DNA of 64,000 nucleotides from Tetracentron sinense (GCA_015143295.1 CM026551.1:18652543-18716542); one strand, 5' to 3'. Positions 32,994-43,590 are shown, counted from the first letter of the stretch. Numbers and translations are program-made. Notes: generated by a model from the letters alone, not told the origin.

Positions 32994-34129
32994 ATGAGAT
33001 GCAGAAACACCAACCCTTTTTCTTTTGAAATCTTTAAAAAAAATTTGTTATTTTTTTGAAGAAACCAAATGGGGTAGGTGGGCATGGATCCGACCTACTA
33101 AGTTGGGTTATTGGAAACCAAAACCCAATAGGTTTAAGATGCAAAATGAATGTGAACCTCCTCTTCTTTGAATTTTGGATTTTCTTCCTTTCTCTTTTTT
33201 TTTTTTTTTTTTTTTGTTTTTGTTTTTTTTTTTTTTTTTGAATTTTTGTTTTAAGTTTTCAAATTTTAACTTCATCTCTTTTTTCTTTTTTCTTTTTTTA
33301 CCAATTATTCTGTTTTTGTTTTGATTGAGTTTTGATTTTGATTTTTTTTTTTTGTTTTCTGATTTTCTTTCACCAATTGTTTTGTTAAAAGGGGTGATCC
33401 TTGACATATGTAAACCAATGGGGTAGGCAGATAGGGGTCTACCTACTAAGTTAGGTTATTGGAAACCAAGGCCCAATGGATTTAAGATAAAACATGGATA
33501 TGGATATCCAGCAGAATCTGGGTTTTTGAACCCCATATGTAAGTCTAAAGATGGGTTGGGAGTTTATTCAACAATGGCTCACACAGGCCCCTTTTTTAAA
33601 TGAACATATGGGTACACAGGGGTACCTTCATGTTCAATCAAAAGGCAGGGCGGGTATAGGCTATAAGCAAAGTAGGATTAGGGGAAACCTTCCTAAACAG
33701 ATGCTTATAGACTATATCTCCACCTAAACTATATGCATATGCTGGGGTAATGCAAGGTGTTCCTAAGGTGGTTGGGGGACACTTGGCCGTATATGCGACT
33801 CCCAAAAATGGGCCGATTGGCGCAAGTGGGTTTAGTCTATATCCCTTCCTGAGAATAATCGTCCCACAGGGGTGATACAGCTAAACCATGACTGTTAAGC
33901 CCCAACACTGAAGATAATTATCGAACAGTTGTAGGCGTAATAAGTCAAACTAGAGGGTTTAAGGGTTATTACACTAATATGCAATGAATATGAAATGCAC
34001 ATAAGAAAGAATAAGAACATACTCACAATATAAAAAGAATTAGCAAAAGTAAGAATTACTTTAAGAAATAATTAGTGATTTTAATAATGTTTAACTTACA
34101 CCTAATTTTCAGGTTGGATCTTTTCATTG
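32994..34129 (-). other. 5' leader of the Tat/Ogre-like element
   Basis: Non-coding, with a T-rich region on the plus strand (about 33190-33360). An 80-bp direct repeat lies at 33061-33140 and 33410-33490 (CCTACTAAGTT(G/A)GGTTATTGG shared). Such a long leader is usual in Tat/Ogre elements. Confidence 0.6.
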
Positions 34130-34147
34130 TCCCCAGCAGAGTCGCCA
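34130..34147 (-). other. Primer-binding site of the Tat/Ogre-like element
   Basis: The minus strand reads TGGCGACTCTGCTGGGGA, starting four bases after the 5' LTR. The TGGCGAC start fits a tRNA-Arg 3' end ending in CCA, the primer I recall for Ogre elements. The tRNA identity is not checked. Confidence 0.65.
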
Positions 34148-35977
34148 AAGCTGTGAACACATAAATTTACCGCCTTTCCTCCCCTCTCAACTCTAAGTGT
34201 CGAGATAAGGTCCGAGAGTAGAGGAATAACGCTAAATTTATTTTAAGAGTCGCCACCTACTTAGGGGAAGTAGGATCCCGAGATAAACCAAATAAGGGGG
34301 TCTAAGGTCCAGAGTAGTCTAGGTAAGAGATCCCTTTAGGTCCTAGGGAAGGGGTTAGGCACCCCAGGACCTCCATCCAATGATGGTAACCTACTCATTA
34401 GGTCCAAATCAAACATTTAAAAATCACTTAACATTTCCTAAATAATTATTAATTTTGCTAATCGAATACAAATCAAAATGGGGTGTAAAAAAGTTTATTT
34501 TTGGTTGGGGTCGAACCCTGATTGGGCTGCCTACTTATCCGGTTAGTCGGAATCAGACCCTCATAGTAGTTCGGGGGTCCGTGACTGTTTTTATACTCGT
34601 TTCGGAGTGTGGTCACTTTCAACTCAATGTTGAGTTAGGGGATGTGAAGTGGAATGAGATTTATGAATCTCACTCCGGGAGATGGCAGCGTAGCTAGGTG
34701 CTCGCGGGGGAGCTCTAGGGGGCGTTCATTTATTAGGGTAAGTCTTTTTTGCATTTTGTGGGATTTTAAATGTTTTTGTTATTTTGTATTTTTTTTGATT
34801 TTTTTGTATTTTAATTTTGGCAAGTTTTAACTAGTCAAGGCTATCCTAAGTGCCCAAGGTAGGCAAAAGGAAAATAAAGTCTAAATGATTTTAATTATCT
34901 TAAAGGCAAAGAGCAGGGCGGATCGAGCGGCCTTAAACCAAAAGAGGCTATGGTTTAAATACGGACCCTGCTCTAGGTCCTAAGGGAGGATAGACCAGTA
35001 CCTTTAAGTTATTTTAGTCTTTTTTATATTTTTTGATTTTTTTGTAGGACTAACTAACGGGGTGGGCCACTTATTTAGGGTTAATAAAAAAATGAAAACT
35101 ATCTAAGTGCCCAATGTAGGCAAAATAGGAAAAGAAAAATCGCGGCCTATCCCTATTGCACATACATGGATAATATATACATACACAACAAAATAGATGG
35201 GCCCCAAGGGAAAGTTAATGGGCCAAGGCCCATTGACCACTAATGGTCAATTAGCTTTGGTCCACTATCATTCTATACCAAAATGGTTCTAGGGGCTTAT
35301 GGGCCTCAATTTTCTAACATATGGCCTGCCCAAGGGACCAAGGGATTCAAATTTCCCACTCAAATTGTGAACATTATACTACATAAAATAAAATAAATAA
35401 AAAGAAGGGAAAAGATATACCTGCGAGGGTTGAATTGATGACAGTTGATCAAGTAGAAGGAGTGCTCTATCTCTTCCAGAATTAAAATTAAAAAATAACA
35501 ATCCACAGAACAATGGATATCAAAATAAAAAAAAGGTAAGAAATAGAGCACTGTAATGGTGCATTCCTCCTGATGCTCACTGGGGAAGCTGGCTCGCCGG
35601 AGAAGACGATCGGGAGAGAAAATCTCGGAGGGATCAGAGTCACAACCGAGGAAGACTGTTGGCCGGAATTGGTAATGGATGATGAAGAACCCGATCTGCA
35701 AATTGACCGGGATCGTGATCAGGATGCCAGTAGATCACTATTGGCCGGATCTAGCTGAAGTTCGCCGGAAGGGATGATCGGAAACCTGCCGAGACGCGAT
35801 TGACGGTGAAGCTAGTTCGCCGGCGAGAGAGATGGAGGAGAAATCCTTCAGTGCTCAAATAGGGAGGAACAAGAGAGAGAAAGGAAGAATCAGGGAGAGG
35901 AAGAGATAAGAGAGAAAGGGTGAACTCTCTGCTGCTCGAAACCAACAGAAAAAAAATGAGGATTACTTCCTCACACA

Positions 35978-35988
35978 GAATATTTAAG
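35978..35988 (-). promoter_or_regulatory. Weak TATA-like site in the 5' LTR
   Basis: The minus strand reads CTTAAATATTC, at a similar place in the LTR to the better TATAAATA box in the solo LTR at 8976-8984. Confidence 0.3.
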
Positions 35989-36114
35989 GTATGGGTATAA
36001 GGGTTCGGGGACCTTAGGATTGGGTTTTGGGCTTAGAGGCATGGATTTTGGGCTTTAGGGGTTTGTTGGGCCTGTGGCCGTATTTGGTTTCGAACGATGG
36101 TTCACATATAATGG

Positions 36115-36117
<3 letters not shown>

Positions 36118-36149
<32 letters not shown>
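36118..36149. repeat. CT microsatellite in the 5' LTR
   Basis: About 32 bases of CT, longer than in the 3' LTR. Confidence 0.85.
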
Positions 36150-36152
<3 letters not shown>

Positions 36153-36353
36153 ACCAAAATAAAATAAAATAAAATAAAAAATAAAAAATAAAACATGAAA
36201 TAAAATAAATAAATAAATAAGAATAAAAACAAAATAAAATAAAATAAAAAATGAATAAATAAAAATAATAAATAAAAATAAATCCAATTAAGGAAATTAA
36301 TAAAACTAGATCAAAAGGAGGGATTTCAGGGGTGTAAAAATGGGGTGTTCACA

Positions 36354-36358
36354 CTTCC
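36354..36358. repeat. Target-site duplication CTTCC, right
   Basis: Matches 18535-18539 exactly. Confidence 0.9.
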
Positions 36359-36450
36359 TACATTATAAATACAGGACTCCTACACTGTATATACATGCTA
36401 TCTATATTGTGCATGCCCACTTGCACAGTCTAAGTGAGTGGGCCGTGACA
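36359..36450 (-). repeat. 3' LTR of the TR-GAG-like element, second piece
   Basis: Continues the LTR broken at 18539 and ends GGGCCGTGACA, the inverse of the LTR start. Together with the first piece it gives 439 bp, matching the 438-bp right LTR. Confidence 0.88.
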
Positions 36451-37111
36451 TTCTCCCCCACTCAATTCTGCAACGTCCTCGTTGCGTTTCCTCCGGTGTC
36501 TTCTCCGCTGCCTTTGCGCTCCCTTCCTAGGAGGTTCACCTTCCCTTTCCCTTATGAGCTGTAGAGTTGACAAAATCTCAGGGCTTGATTTGGTCCCGCG
36601 CATCAGTGGGACCATGCAATGGGATTTCTCTTCCATGATTGCCAATGAGTTAGCATATGGCATTGGGGTCGCTTTCACTTGGCTCAGGAAATCCATCCCT
36701 AGAATGAGTTTGTGGTCGTCCAGCCCGACCACGGAGAAGTCCACTTTCCCTTTCCATGCTCCTACGTGTAGCTCCACTCCCCGTGCCACACCATGGATGG
36801 GTTTAGTTTCGGTGTTGACAGCTTTGAGCTTTCCTGCCTCCTTAGCTACCTTTAAGCCTAGTCTTTTTGCCTCCTCCACTGAGACAAAGTTGTGCGAGGC
36901 TCCTGTGTCCACCAACGCACGTGCGGGCTTCCCATTGATATTTATTTCAACATACAAGAGCCCTTTACCCTTGGGCTTAGATGTGTCTTCCTTAGTCACC
37001 GTGTTGAGGCACTGAAGGGATCCCATTCTCAGCTCTTCGCCTTTGCTTTCAGCCACGTCTAGGCTTTCATCTACCTTATCCACCTTAGCGATAAGAGCGT
37101 TCAAGGACTCC
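36430..37111 (-). pseudogene. Aspartic protease region of the TR-GAG-like element
   Basis: Retropepsin-like frame with the active site VDTGASHNFVS (near 36895-36930), then the hydrophobic ILGMDFLS strand usual before the second half of the fold. It ends in a basic tail whose stop is inside the LTR. RT, RNase H and integrase should follow but are absent; the protease runs directly into the polypurine tract. A one-base expansion of an A run near 37111-37116 puts it out of frame with gag. Confidence 0.8.
36451..36461 (-). other. Polypurine tract of the TR-GAG-like element
   Basis: The minus strand reads GTGGGGGAGAA immediately before the LTR start TGTCAC. Confidence 0.75.
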
Positions 37112-38230
37112 TTTTTTCGGATACTCCCTTGCCCGATGATTGTTATCACAGATGAAGCAATTGAAGTTCCTTTCCTTGAACCTGTCCTTATCTGCCCTTC
37201 TTTCGTTACCTTCTTCACGCCACCTTGGTTTGGAAGGTCTCTCATTGGGGCTTGGACTCCGTTCTCCCCCACTATTTTCATGGTCATCCTTCCTTGGCTT
37301 TGAAAAATAGTCTATCTTGAACTCCACGATCTGTTCCGCAACAGCCACTACGGTCGCAAGGTCTTGGACTCCCCGCCATTGTAATTCTAACTCGGTCCAG
37401 TGTTGAAGACCATCCATGAAGTTGAAGAAGAGTTCTTTCTCGGTCATGTCTGGGATCTCCAACATAAGGGTCGAGAATTCCTTCACATACTCCCGGAGGG
37501 TTCCGGTGTGCTTGAGCCGCTTCAAGTTCTTCCTCGCCAAGTACTCCACGTTCTCAGGGTAGAACTGTCTCTTGATCTCTCTCTTAAAGTCTTCCCAAGT
37601 GTCGATGGGGCACGTTCCTCACTCGATATCTGCATGACGTCGGCGCCACCAAAGAGTAGCCGTATCAGCAAGATAAAGAGTTGTCGTGCGTACCTTCATC
37701 CTTTCATCCACTGGGGAAACCACCTCAAAATATCGCTCCATCTGCCACCAGAAGTTGTCTAGCTCCCTAGCATCCCGGGTGCCATTGAATGTCTTGGGCT
37801 CGGGCGCCTTCACTTTAGGTGTCTCATGTGTAGCCAATCCCCCATTGGTCATCGCCCTCTTCCACACGGCGAACTTGCCACGCATCTCCTCCACCTGACC
37901 TTGGAACAAAGCTAACATTTCCATCACCTTGGCCTCTAAGGAACTCGTCTTTTGCTGTTCGGCATAAAGGACTTCATTGAGGGTTCCTTGCATTTCCCCT
38001 CAAAGCTCGTCGAACTTGTCCTCAAAGCCATCTAGGCGAGTACCCAGCTCTTCCAACCGAATTTCACCATCTTGGAAACCAAGCTCCACCCTTGAAAGCC
38101 TTGCCTCCACTGCAGTACGATAATCCTTGGACCTTCCCCTTGTGGTGGTGGGAACCTCACGTCGACTTACGTTGCCTTCCAAGGTCATCCCTTGTTCTTC
38201 CACCGTCTCGTAGCTAGTAACTTTCTCCAT
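37085..38230 (-). pseudogene. Gag of the TR-GAG-like element, broken
   Basis: One frame from a likely start at 38230 to 37085, with two internal TGA stops (38000-38002 and 37619-37621). Both sit where CGA (Arg) would suit the context, as expected from decay of methylated CpG. An N-terminal coiled-coil part (RLSRVELGFQDGEIRLEELG) is followed by the Gag core (FNGTRDARELDNFWWQMERYF, LYLADTATLWWRRR, EYLARKNLKRLKHTG) and a nucleocapsid knuckle CFICDNNHRAREY in which the last Cys is Tyr. The protein is dead here, but the plan (coiled coil, Gag, knuckle) is complete. Confidence 0.85.
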
Positions 38231-38250
38231 CGCCCGCGTCACGTCCCTTC

Positions 38251-38270
38251 GCAACGTAGCTCTGATACCA
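38251..38270 (-). other. Primer-binding site (tRNA-iMet) of the TR-GAG-like element
   Basis: The minus strand reads TGGTATCAGAGC followed by TACGTTGC, two bases from the 5' LTR. TGGTATCAGAGC is the standard complement of the plant initiator tRNA-Met 3' end. Confidence 0.9.
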
Positions 38271-38475
38271 ACTGTCACGGCCTTAATTCTTCACCCCGAT
38301 CACGACCGTGCAGCACTTGATGACCTGACCCTTGAAGACCGAGTAAGCCTTACTCAACTAGCAACTCAAGAGTAAGGATGGAAAAACACAAACACTTGGA
38401 GAATGCTTGAACACACTTAGATTACTCACAAAAAGCTTACAAGTTCTTGGATGAGTTACAAATGAGGGGCCATCC

Positions 38476-38486
38476 CCTATTTATAG
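38476..38486 (-). promoter_or_regulatory. TATA box in the TR-GAG-like 5' LTR
   Basis: The minus strand reads CCTATAAATAG. In the 3' LTR the same site has become TATATATAG. Confidence 0.65.
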
Positions 38487-38500
38487 GACCTAAGGGAGGG

Positions 38501-38576
38501 TTCTAGAGTTCTAGAACCCCCATCTCTCTAGAAGCTTCTCCCACCTCCTCTTTAGGAGAGTTCTAGAAAGCTTCTA
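38501..38576 (-). promoter_or_regulatory. Heat-shock-element-like cluster
   Basis: On the minus strand, 15-100 bases upstream of the TATA box: GAAGCTTCTAGAG (GAAnnTTCnnGA, a near-complete three-part heat-shock element), TTCTAGAA twice and GAAGCTTTC. The same cluster is kept in the other LTR (18431-18505). Heat-responsive plant LTRs such as ONSEN have this kind of arrangement. Confidence 0.4.
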
Positions 38577-38710
38577 CACCCTTCTCTATACTCTCTACAC
38601 AATTATATACAAGTCTCCTACATTATAAATACAAGACTTCTATACTGTATATACATGCTATCCATACTGCGCATGCCCACTTGCACAGTCTAAGTGAGTG
38701 GGCCGTGACA

Positions 38711-39433
38711 CCTGTCTCTCCCCTTCCACTCTCTCACACGTGCATCGCACGTGCCACTCACTAGTACAAATATAAAGCAGATGAAGAGTGACTTCAAAAC
38801 GTTGATTGAATTTTCATTAATTTCAAAATTGCCCTTCTCTCATGAGTTGGAAACTTTGAATAAATTTTACATAGTTTTAAAGATTAAGCAATGCAAAGCT
38901 CGACTGAATTTACCCCCTAATGCCACATGTCATTCTATCAAGAGAGTTTTTATTTTTCTTGGGCAATTAATCAAGGGCATTGCTACTGAGATCGTCTAGG
39001 GTGAGACGGTTCTGGTCAGCACAGGATTCCAGCCAACCCGAATTCCAAGCTGTTTTTTTTTTCAATGAAAATAATCACCTCCTTGGTCGGTCACGCGAGG
39101 AGGGGCATCTCGACTACCATTTTCTTGCCACATGTCTCCCTTTTAACCCCATTTAACTGTGCTTAAGATTCATCCGCCCTTAAGGTTCACCCATCTATCC
39201 TTAGTTTTTAGTAAAATAAATTAACCAAAAGGTTTAAAAAAAAAACTTACTCAAGTTAATGAGAGTTGAAGGGTTAGCCATGTGAGAGCGATGAGCAATA
39301 GTTCGTTCCTCGCCGGTGGAACGAACTATTGCTCTGTTTTAAACACCTTAGAGGCCTACTGGCCAGTCTCGACCCTAGATGGTTTCAGAATCATTTCCCA
39401 TTAATCTAAGCATTCCGTTAACAACCTTATTTT
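38711..39433 (+). repeat. Composite repeat, copy D, first part
   Basis: Matches 11385-11937 and the end of copies A and E. It includes a 17-bp perfect stem hairpin at 39293-39334. Confidence 0.6.
39293..39334. repeat. Perfect 17-bp stem hairpin
   Basis: GAGCAATAGTTCGTTCC pairs exactly with GGAACGAACTATTGCTC around an 8-base loop. Less perfect versions occur near 6044, 11788, 42339, 42900, 43186 and 43463. Confidence 0.75.
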
Positions 39434-39534
39434 TGGGAAATGCTATCGAGACGCGTTAGGGCCAAGACCAACGAGACCGTGCTTTGCAGCAAAGGATTTC
39501 AGGTGGGGCCCACCATGTGAACAAGGGCCCCACC

Positions 39535-39944
39535 TTAGGGGTGTATTCGGGTTGGCCGAGCCACGCTTGGCCAAGCTCGGCTCGACTTGAAAGGGGGGTA
39601 ATCTTGGCTCGGCTTGAAATGGTGTTCGAACAGCTCGGCCCGAATTCAAATAGCTGGAGCTTGAGCTCAAATTGATTCAAACTCGATCTAAGCTCAAATT
39701 GATTCAAGCTCGGGCCGAGCTCGGCTTATTTTATTTAATAAAATATTTTTGAAATAAAAATAATAATATTTATATTATTAATATATAATAATGATATATA
39801 TAAATAATATTTTTTTTTGTTATATAATATTCAAGTTGGGCCAAGCTTTGAGCCGGGCCGAATCGAGCCTAAAAATAAAGCTTGAGCTTGGCTTGATCGG
39901 GCTGAGCCGAACAACCAAGCTAGCCTGGCTCGTGTACACCCCTA
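39535..39944. repeat. hAT-like MITE inside a palindromic M1 element
   Basis: Starts TAGGGGTGTATTCGGG, ends GTGTACACCCCTA. The 8-base flanks CCCCACCT and CTCCACCT differ at one position, as expected for a hAT target duplication. The surrounding M1 MITE (39434-39970) is split at its GGGGCCCCACC centre. Confidence 0.7.
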
Positions 39945-39969
39945 CTCCACCTGAAATCTCCTTCTGCTC

Positions 39970-40560
39970 GGCGGTGTCAGTTGCAAAGTCCCTCTTTTTT
40001 AAAAAAAAATTATGTAGTAGTCCTTTTTATTGTTTGGAAGAGAAGTTTAGAGAATTCTCTAACTCCTACGTACCTTGTGAAGGAAGAAAAACCTAAGTAA
40101 CTTGCCTATTTCTTGGAGGCGAAGTCTGCCATATCCTAAGATTATAAATAAGCTTCTTCTTCTATAAAGAAGTCTCAAATCCTTTCTTCCATCGATTATC
40201 CTTGTGAAAATTCAAGAAAACTCTCCTCATCGATCTAATGAACAGACGGAGTAGGGAAGGCTCGGAATTTTCAATCCAGAGCTCTGTTTCTTTAACTTTT
40301 TGGTTCTGGTTTCATGATGAAGAACTTCTCAAACACTATCTTTTCTAGCATTCACCTTCTCTGAAAGTGTTCGTCTCTGATCATCCATCCATGAAACTCA
40401 GGATCAAAGAGATAAAGAAACAGTGCTGTACTATAGCATTTATTCCAACGGTGAAGATGGGAAGCACATCTTGAAACTTCTTTGGGGTGGGGATATGCAA
40501 ATTTCTTCCGAATGTTTTTTTTTGTAAATCTCAATCCTGTAGGTCTTAAGTATTTTCAAC
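39970..40560 (+). repeat. Hairpin cassette, copy 3
   Basis: Same order as copies 1 and 2, with the TATA box TATAAATA at 40143-40150 about 130 bases before the hairpin. Confidence 0.8.
40277..40428 (+). ncRNA. Candidate miRNA-like foldback, copy 3
   Basis: Arms CAGAGCTCTGTTTCTTTA and AAAGAAACAGTGCTG. A small change at the base (AGAGCTC for AGCGC) weakens the outer pairs, but the rest of the stem is kept. Confidence 0.4.
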
Positions 40561-42899
40561 CGAAGCTCCTGTTCATAGTTAATCTCTAATTAATTTACTC
40601 ATATATTGTAATCCTCTCCAGTTTTAACTGGACTCGATCGAGGTTGTCCACAGTTAAAAAAAACTTTGATAGGTGGGTAAACCCTAGGATGGGTGAATCT
40701 TAATTATAGTGAAAGATTGTCAAAAGGGACATGTGATGACCTCCTAGGCTCTCACCACCAATTTTGGGTTCGCACTTCAACCATTCATGCAAATATATCA
40801 TCGATTACTTTTGTAATAGAGCCGGTTTTTATAATCCACCTCTAATCTTCACTAATATAAAGTGAATGGTGAGTGAGTTCAAAACTTTGATTGAACTTTC
40901 GTTAATTTCAAAATTGTCTTTTACTCATATGAGTTGAAAATGCTGAATAAATTTTACATAATTTTGAAATTGCCCTTTACCTAAACCTAGACGTTGATTG
41001 AGTTTTACTTAATTTCAAAATTGTCATGTATTCATTAATTCCAAAATTGTTGTCCTTCACTCATGAAAACGTTGAATACATTTTAGAGGTGGGTTGAAAA
41101 CGTTGAATACATCTAGGTTCACAACGTTGATTGAATTTTACTTAATTCCAAAGTTACCCTACTCATTTGGGTTGAAAACATTGAATGAATTTTTCTTAAT
41201 TCTAATAAAATTTTCTTACTCATTTGGTTTCAAAACATTGATTGAATTTTAGTTAATTTCAAAACAATCATATAAAAGACAATGATGTTTTAAAAGGTTG
41301 ATTAAATCCTCTTTATATATTTTTTTCCAAAACCCAAGGCTGGATGAATGAACCCTAGGCGTGAGCGAATCTTAACCATAATTAGTGGGTGTTAGAAAGG
41401 AATGCGTGGACCAATTAGATTGCGCAGTCAACTTCTTTAACTAAAATGCCCCTTAAGTTTCTATACTCAAAATACCTTCAATTTTTTCTATGCCCAAAAA
41501 GGTTCTAAAGCTTTTTCGTTCTCAAAATGCCCCTAAGTTAGGTTTCTATGCCCAATGTGTCATTCACAAATTTTTTTACCTAAAATATCCATCAGGTTTC
41601 TATACCCAAAATGTCCATTAAACATTTTTTCCCAAAATGCCCCCTCAAGTTTCTATATTATCTATGCATGCACATTGCACGTGCACGCCCATATGTACAA
41701 AGATATTATATTATTGCAGTGTTATGTGGTGTTGATCTCACATGCATCGCAGTTGCGTCTCACTATTATAAAGATAATGGGTTTGTTAAAAACTGTTGGT
41801 TAAATTTTGTCATAACGATAAAATTACCTTTATTCTTATATTTTACCTTTACTATTATAAAGAGAATTGGCCGATTGAACACGTTGATTGAATTTATTTT
41901 ATTTTAATAATAAAATTAGCCTTAAACTTATCTTTTACCTTCTTTAATATTATACAGAGAACGAAATAATTAAAAATGTTGATTAGATTATCATAATGAC
42001 AAAATCACCCCTTAACTAAGGTCTCTCTTCACACACTCTCCCCCTCCTCTCTTTCTCACAGCGGCCCACTAGTGTAGATAGTGAGGGTTGGTTTGGGTCT
42101 GGCTTTAGTAGGTGTTGTGATGTTGTCTAAGCCCGACCCTCATATCAACAAACCTAATTTTTATATATAGTTATTAGAAAAATAAACATTTAACTGTGGT
42201 TAAGATTCATCCACCCTAAGGTTCACCCATCTATCCTTAGTTATTAGAAAAATAAATTAAATTAAATTAACCAAAGGGTTAAAAAAAAAACTTACCCGAG
42301 TTAATGGAAGTTGAAGGGTGGCTATGTGAGAGCGAGGAGCAATAGTTCGCTCCTCGCCAATGGAGATATATGTCACACGGTTAGGTCACAATACTAGTTA
42401 GCTTGGTTAGTATTTGCTCTAGGTAGCGAGTAGGCATACGTTATACCACATCCATTTTAAGGGACTCCATCTCTAGTCTCTCCACATGAGAGATACAACT
42501 CTCATCAAGACAGATGTATTTAACATAGGAGTTAACTTCAACAGGGAGCAATTTAATGGTCATGTTACAAAGAGCATCGATCTTGTTATAGCACACTTCA
42601 TATGTATAACAATAAAAATAAATAAAATGTATAGTGTCCAATTTAGATACTTTAAGAAGACCAGGTGAATTTCAAAAAAGAAGAAAAAGGAAAAAAAATG
42701 AGATAATGCTAGGTCTACTTTTCTTTTCATCAACCTTTTTTCAGTTACAAGAAGACAAAAAAAAAATAATGAACCTTACAAAAAGCTACAACCTTTTTGT
42801 CATCTTGTTCAGAAAAATGAAAAATGGATTAGAAGAAAAGTAGACCAACCATTGCCCTTACAAAAAAAATGCCAAACATTAGAAGGAATATTTAAAAAT
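40561..42899 (+). repeat. Composite repeat, copy D, remainder
   Basis: Diverged matches to copies A and E (TTAACCATAATTAGTGGGTGTTA, CAAAATGCCCCTAAGTT), plus several copies of AACGTTGATTGAATTTTACTTAATT (40860-41280 and 41880) that form a loose ~80-130 bp repeat. No gene seen. Confidence 0.5.
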
Positions 42900-43590
42900 G
42901 AGCAATAATCCTCCACTTGGGTGAGGGGTAGACTATTGCTCCTCATTCTCACAAAGTTCCTTTAACTGCTCTTGAGCTATGGTTAACAAGTTTTAACTAT
43001 TGTAATTAATTTATTGGTTAAATGCTTTAACCCTAAGTTAGTGGATTTTATCAATAGTTCAACTTGGTTAAAAAAAATGGATACATGGTGAGAAAAGGGG
43101 GACGAGGCGCCTTCCTTCGTTCCGCCAGCAAGGAGGTGATTATTTTCTTTAAAAAATATATCACAAGGAGATGGGGTATTCCTAAAGAGCAATAGTCATC
43201 TCCTCAGTCGAGGAGCAGAATATTGCTCCTTCCTCGTAAAGCCCCTTAATTGTCCTTGACCTATAGTTAACAACTTTTAAGCCCTGCAATTATTTTAATT
43301 TCATTTCTAAAATCCAAGGTGAGATGCTTTAATTTTGAGGGTTAATTAATCGTATCTTAATTACAGTTAAAGAGAGTTCATTTAGGATGCGTGATAAGAA
43401 AATGGGGACAAGACGCCTTCCTTCTCTCCTCCGCGAGGAGGTGATTATTTTCCATTCATAAAGAGCAATAGTCCCTTCCTTGGCCGAGGAGGGGACTATT
43501 TGTCCTCACAGTCACAAAGCCCTTTTTGAACTATGGTTAAACAAATTTTAACCCTTATTGGTTAATTTTGTTCCCTAAAAACTAAGGTCT
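42900..43590. repeat. Three ~280 bp tandem units with hairpins
   Basis: Units begin near 42901, 43187 and 43464. Each starts with a GAGCAATA...TATTGCTC (or decayed) hairpin and then CAAAG(C/T)(C/T)CC, a GGTTAACAA phrase and a GGAGGTGATTATTTTC end. No coding potential. Confidence 0.6.

Larger units (their letters stand above)
18540..36353 (-). mobile_element. Tat/Ogre-like Ty3/gypsy retrotransposon, full length, defective
   Basis: Length 17,814 bp, flanked by the 5-bp duplication CTTCC. LTRs are 2183 bp (left) and 2202 bp (right) with 9-bp inverted termini TGTGAACAC/GTGTTCACA. In coding order it has the 5' LTR, primer site, extra ORF1, gag-protease, a non-coding gap, RT, RNase H, a second (archaeal-type) RNase H, integrase, a long 3' region with tandem repeats, polypurine tract and 3' LTR. 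The dual RNase H, ORF1 before gag, DNGS-type protease and large size place it in the Tat lineage, nearest Ogre. By eye the LTRs differ by two substitutions plus simple-repeat length, so the insertion is young, but pol is broken. Confidence 0.9.
34152..36353 (-). repeat. 5' LTR of the Tat/Ogre-like element
   Basis: Twin of 18540-20722, 19 bp longer because of the CT run and AAAAT repeats near 36118-36290. It should contain the element promoter on the minus strand. Confidence 0.92.
18193..38710 (-). mobile_element. Gag-protease-only LTR element (TR-GAG-like), split by the Tat/Ogre-like insertion
   Basis: Without the inner 17.8 kb insertion this element is about 2.7 kb. It has LTRs of about 438 bp with 10-bp inverted termini (right LTR TGTCACGGCC...GGCCGTGACA), a tRNA-iMet primer site, a polypurine tract and one gag-protease region. 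Reverse transcriptase, RNase H and integrase are absent, so it is non-autonomous. CCTG flanks both sides (18189-18192 and 38711-38714), perhaps part of the target duplication. Its LTRs differ at roughly 25 positions, about 94% identity by hand count. Confidence 0.85.
38273..38710 (-). repeat. 5' LTR of the TR-GAG-like element
   Basis: TGTCACGGCC...GGCCGTGACA, 438 bp. On the minus strand it has a clear TATA box and, just upstream of that, several GAAnnTTC-type sites, both listed separately. Confidence 0.9.

Noticed and set aside
36482..37015. 177-codon plus-strand ORF
   Set aside because: Antisense to the protease frame, which has a clear DTGAS motif.
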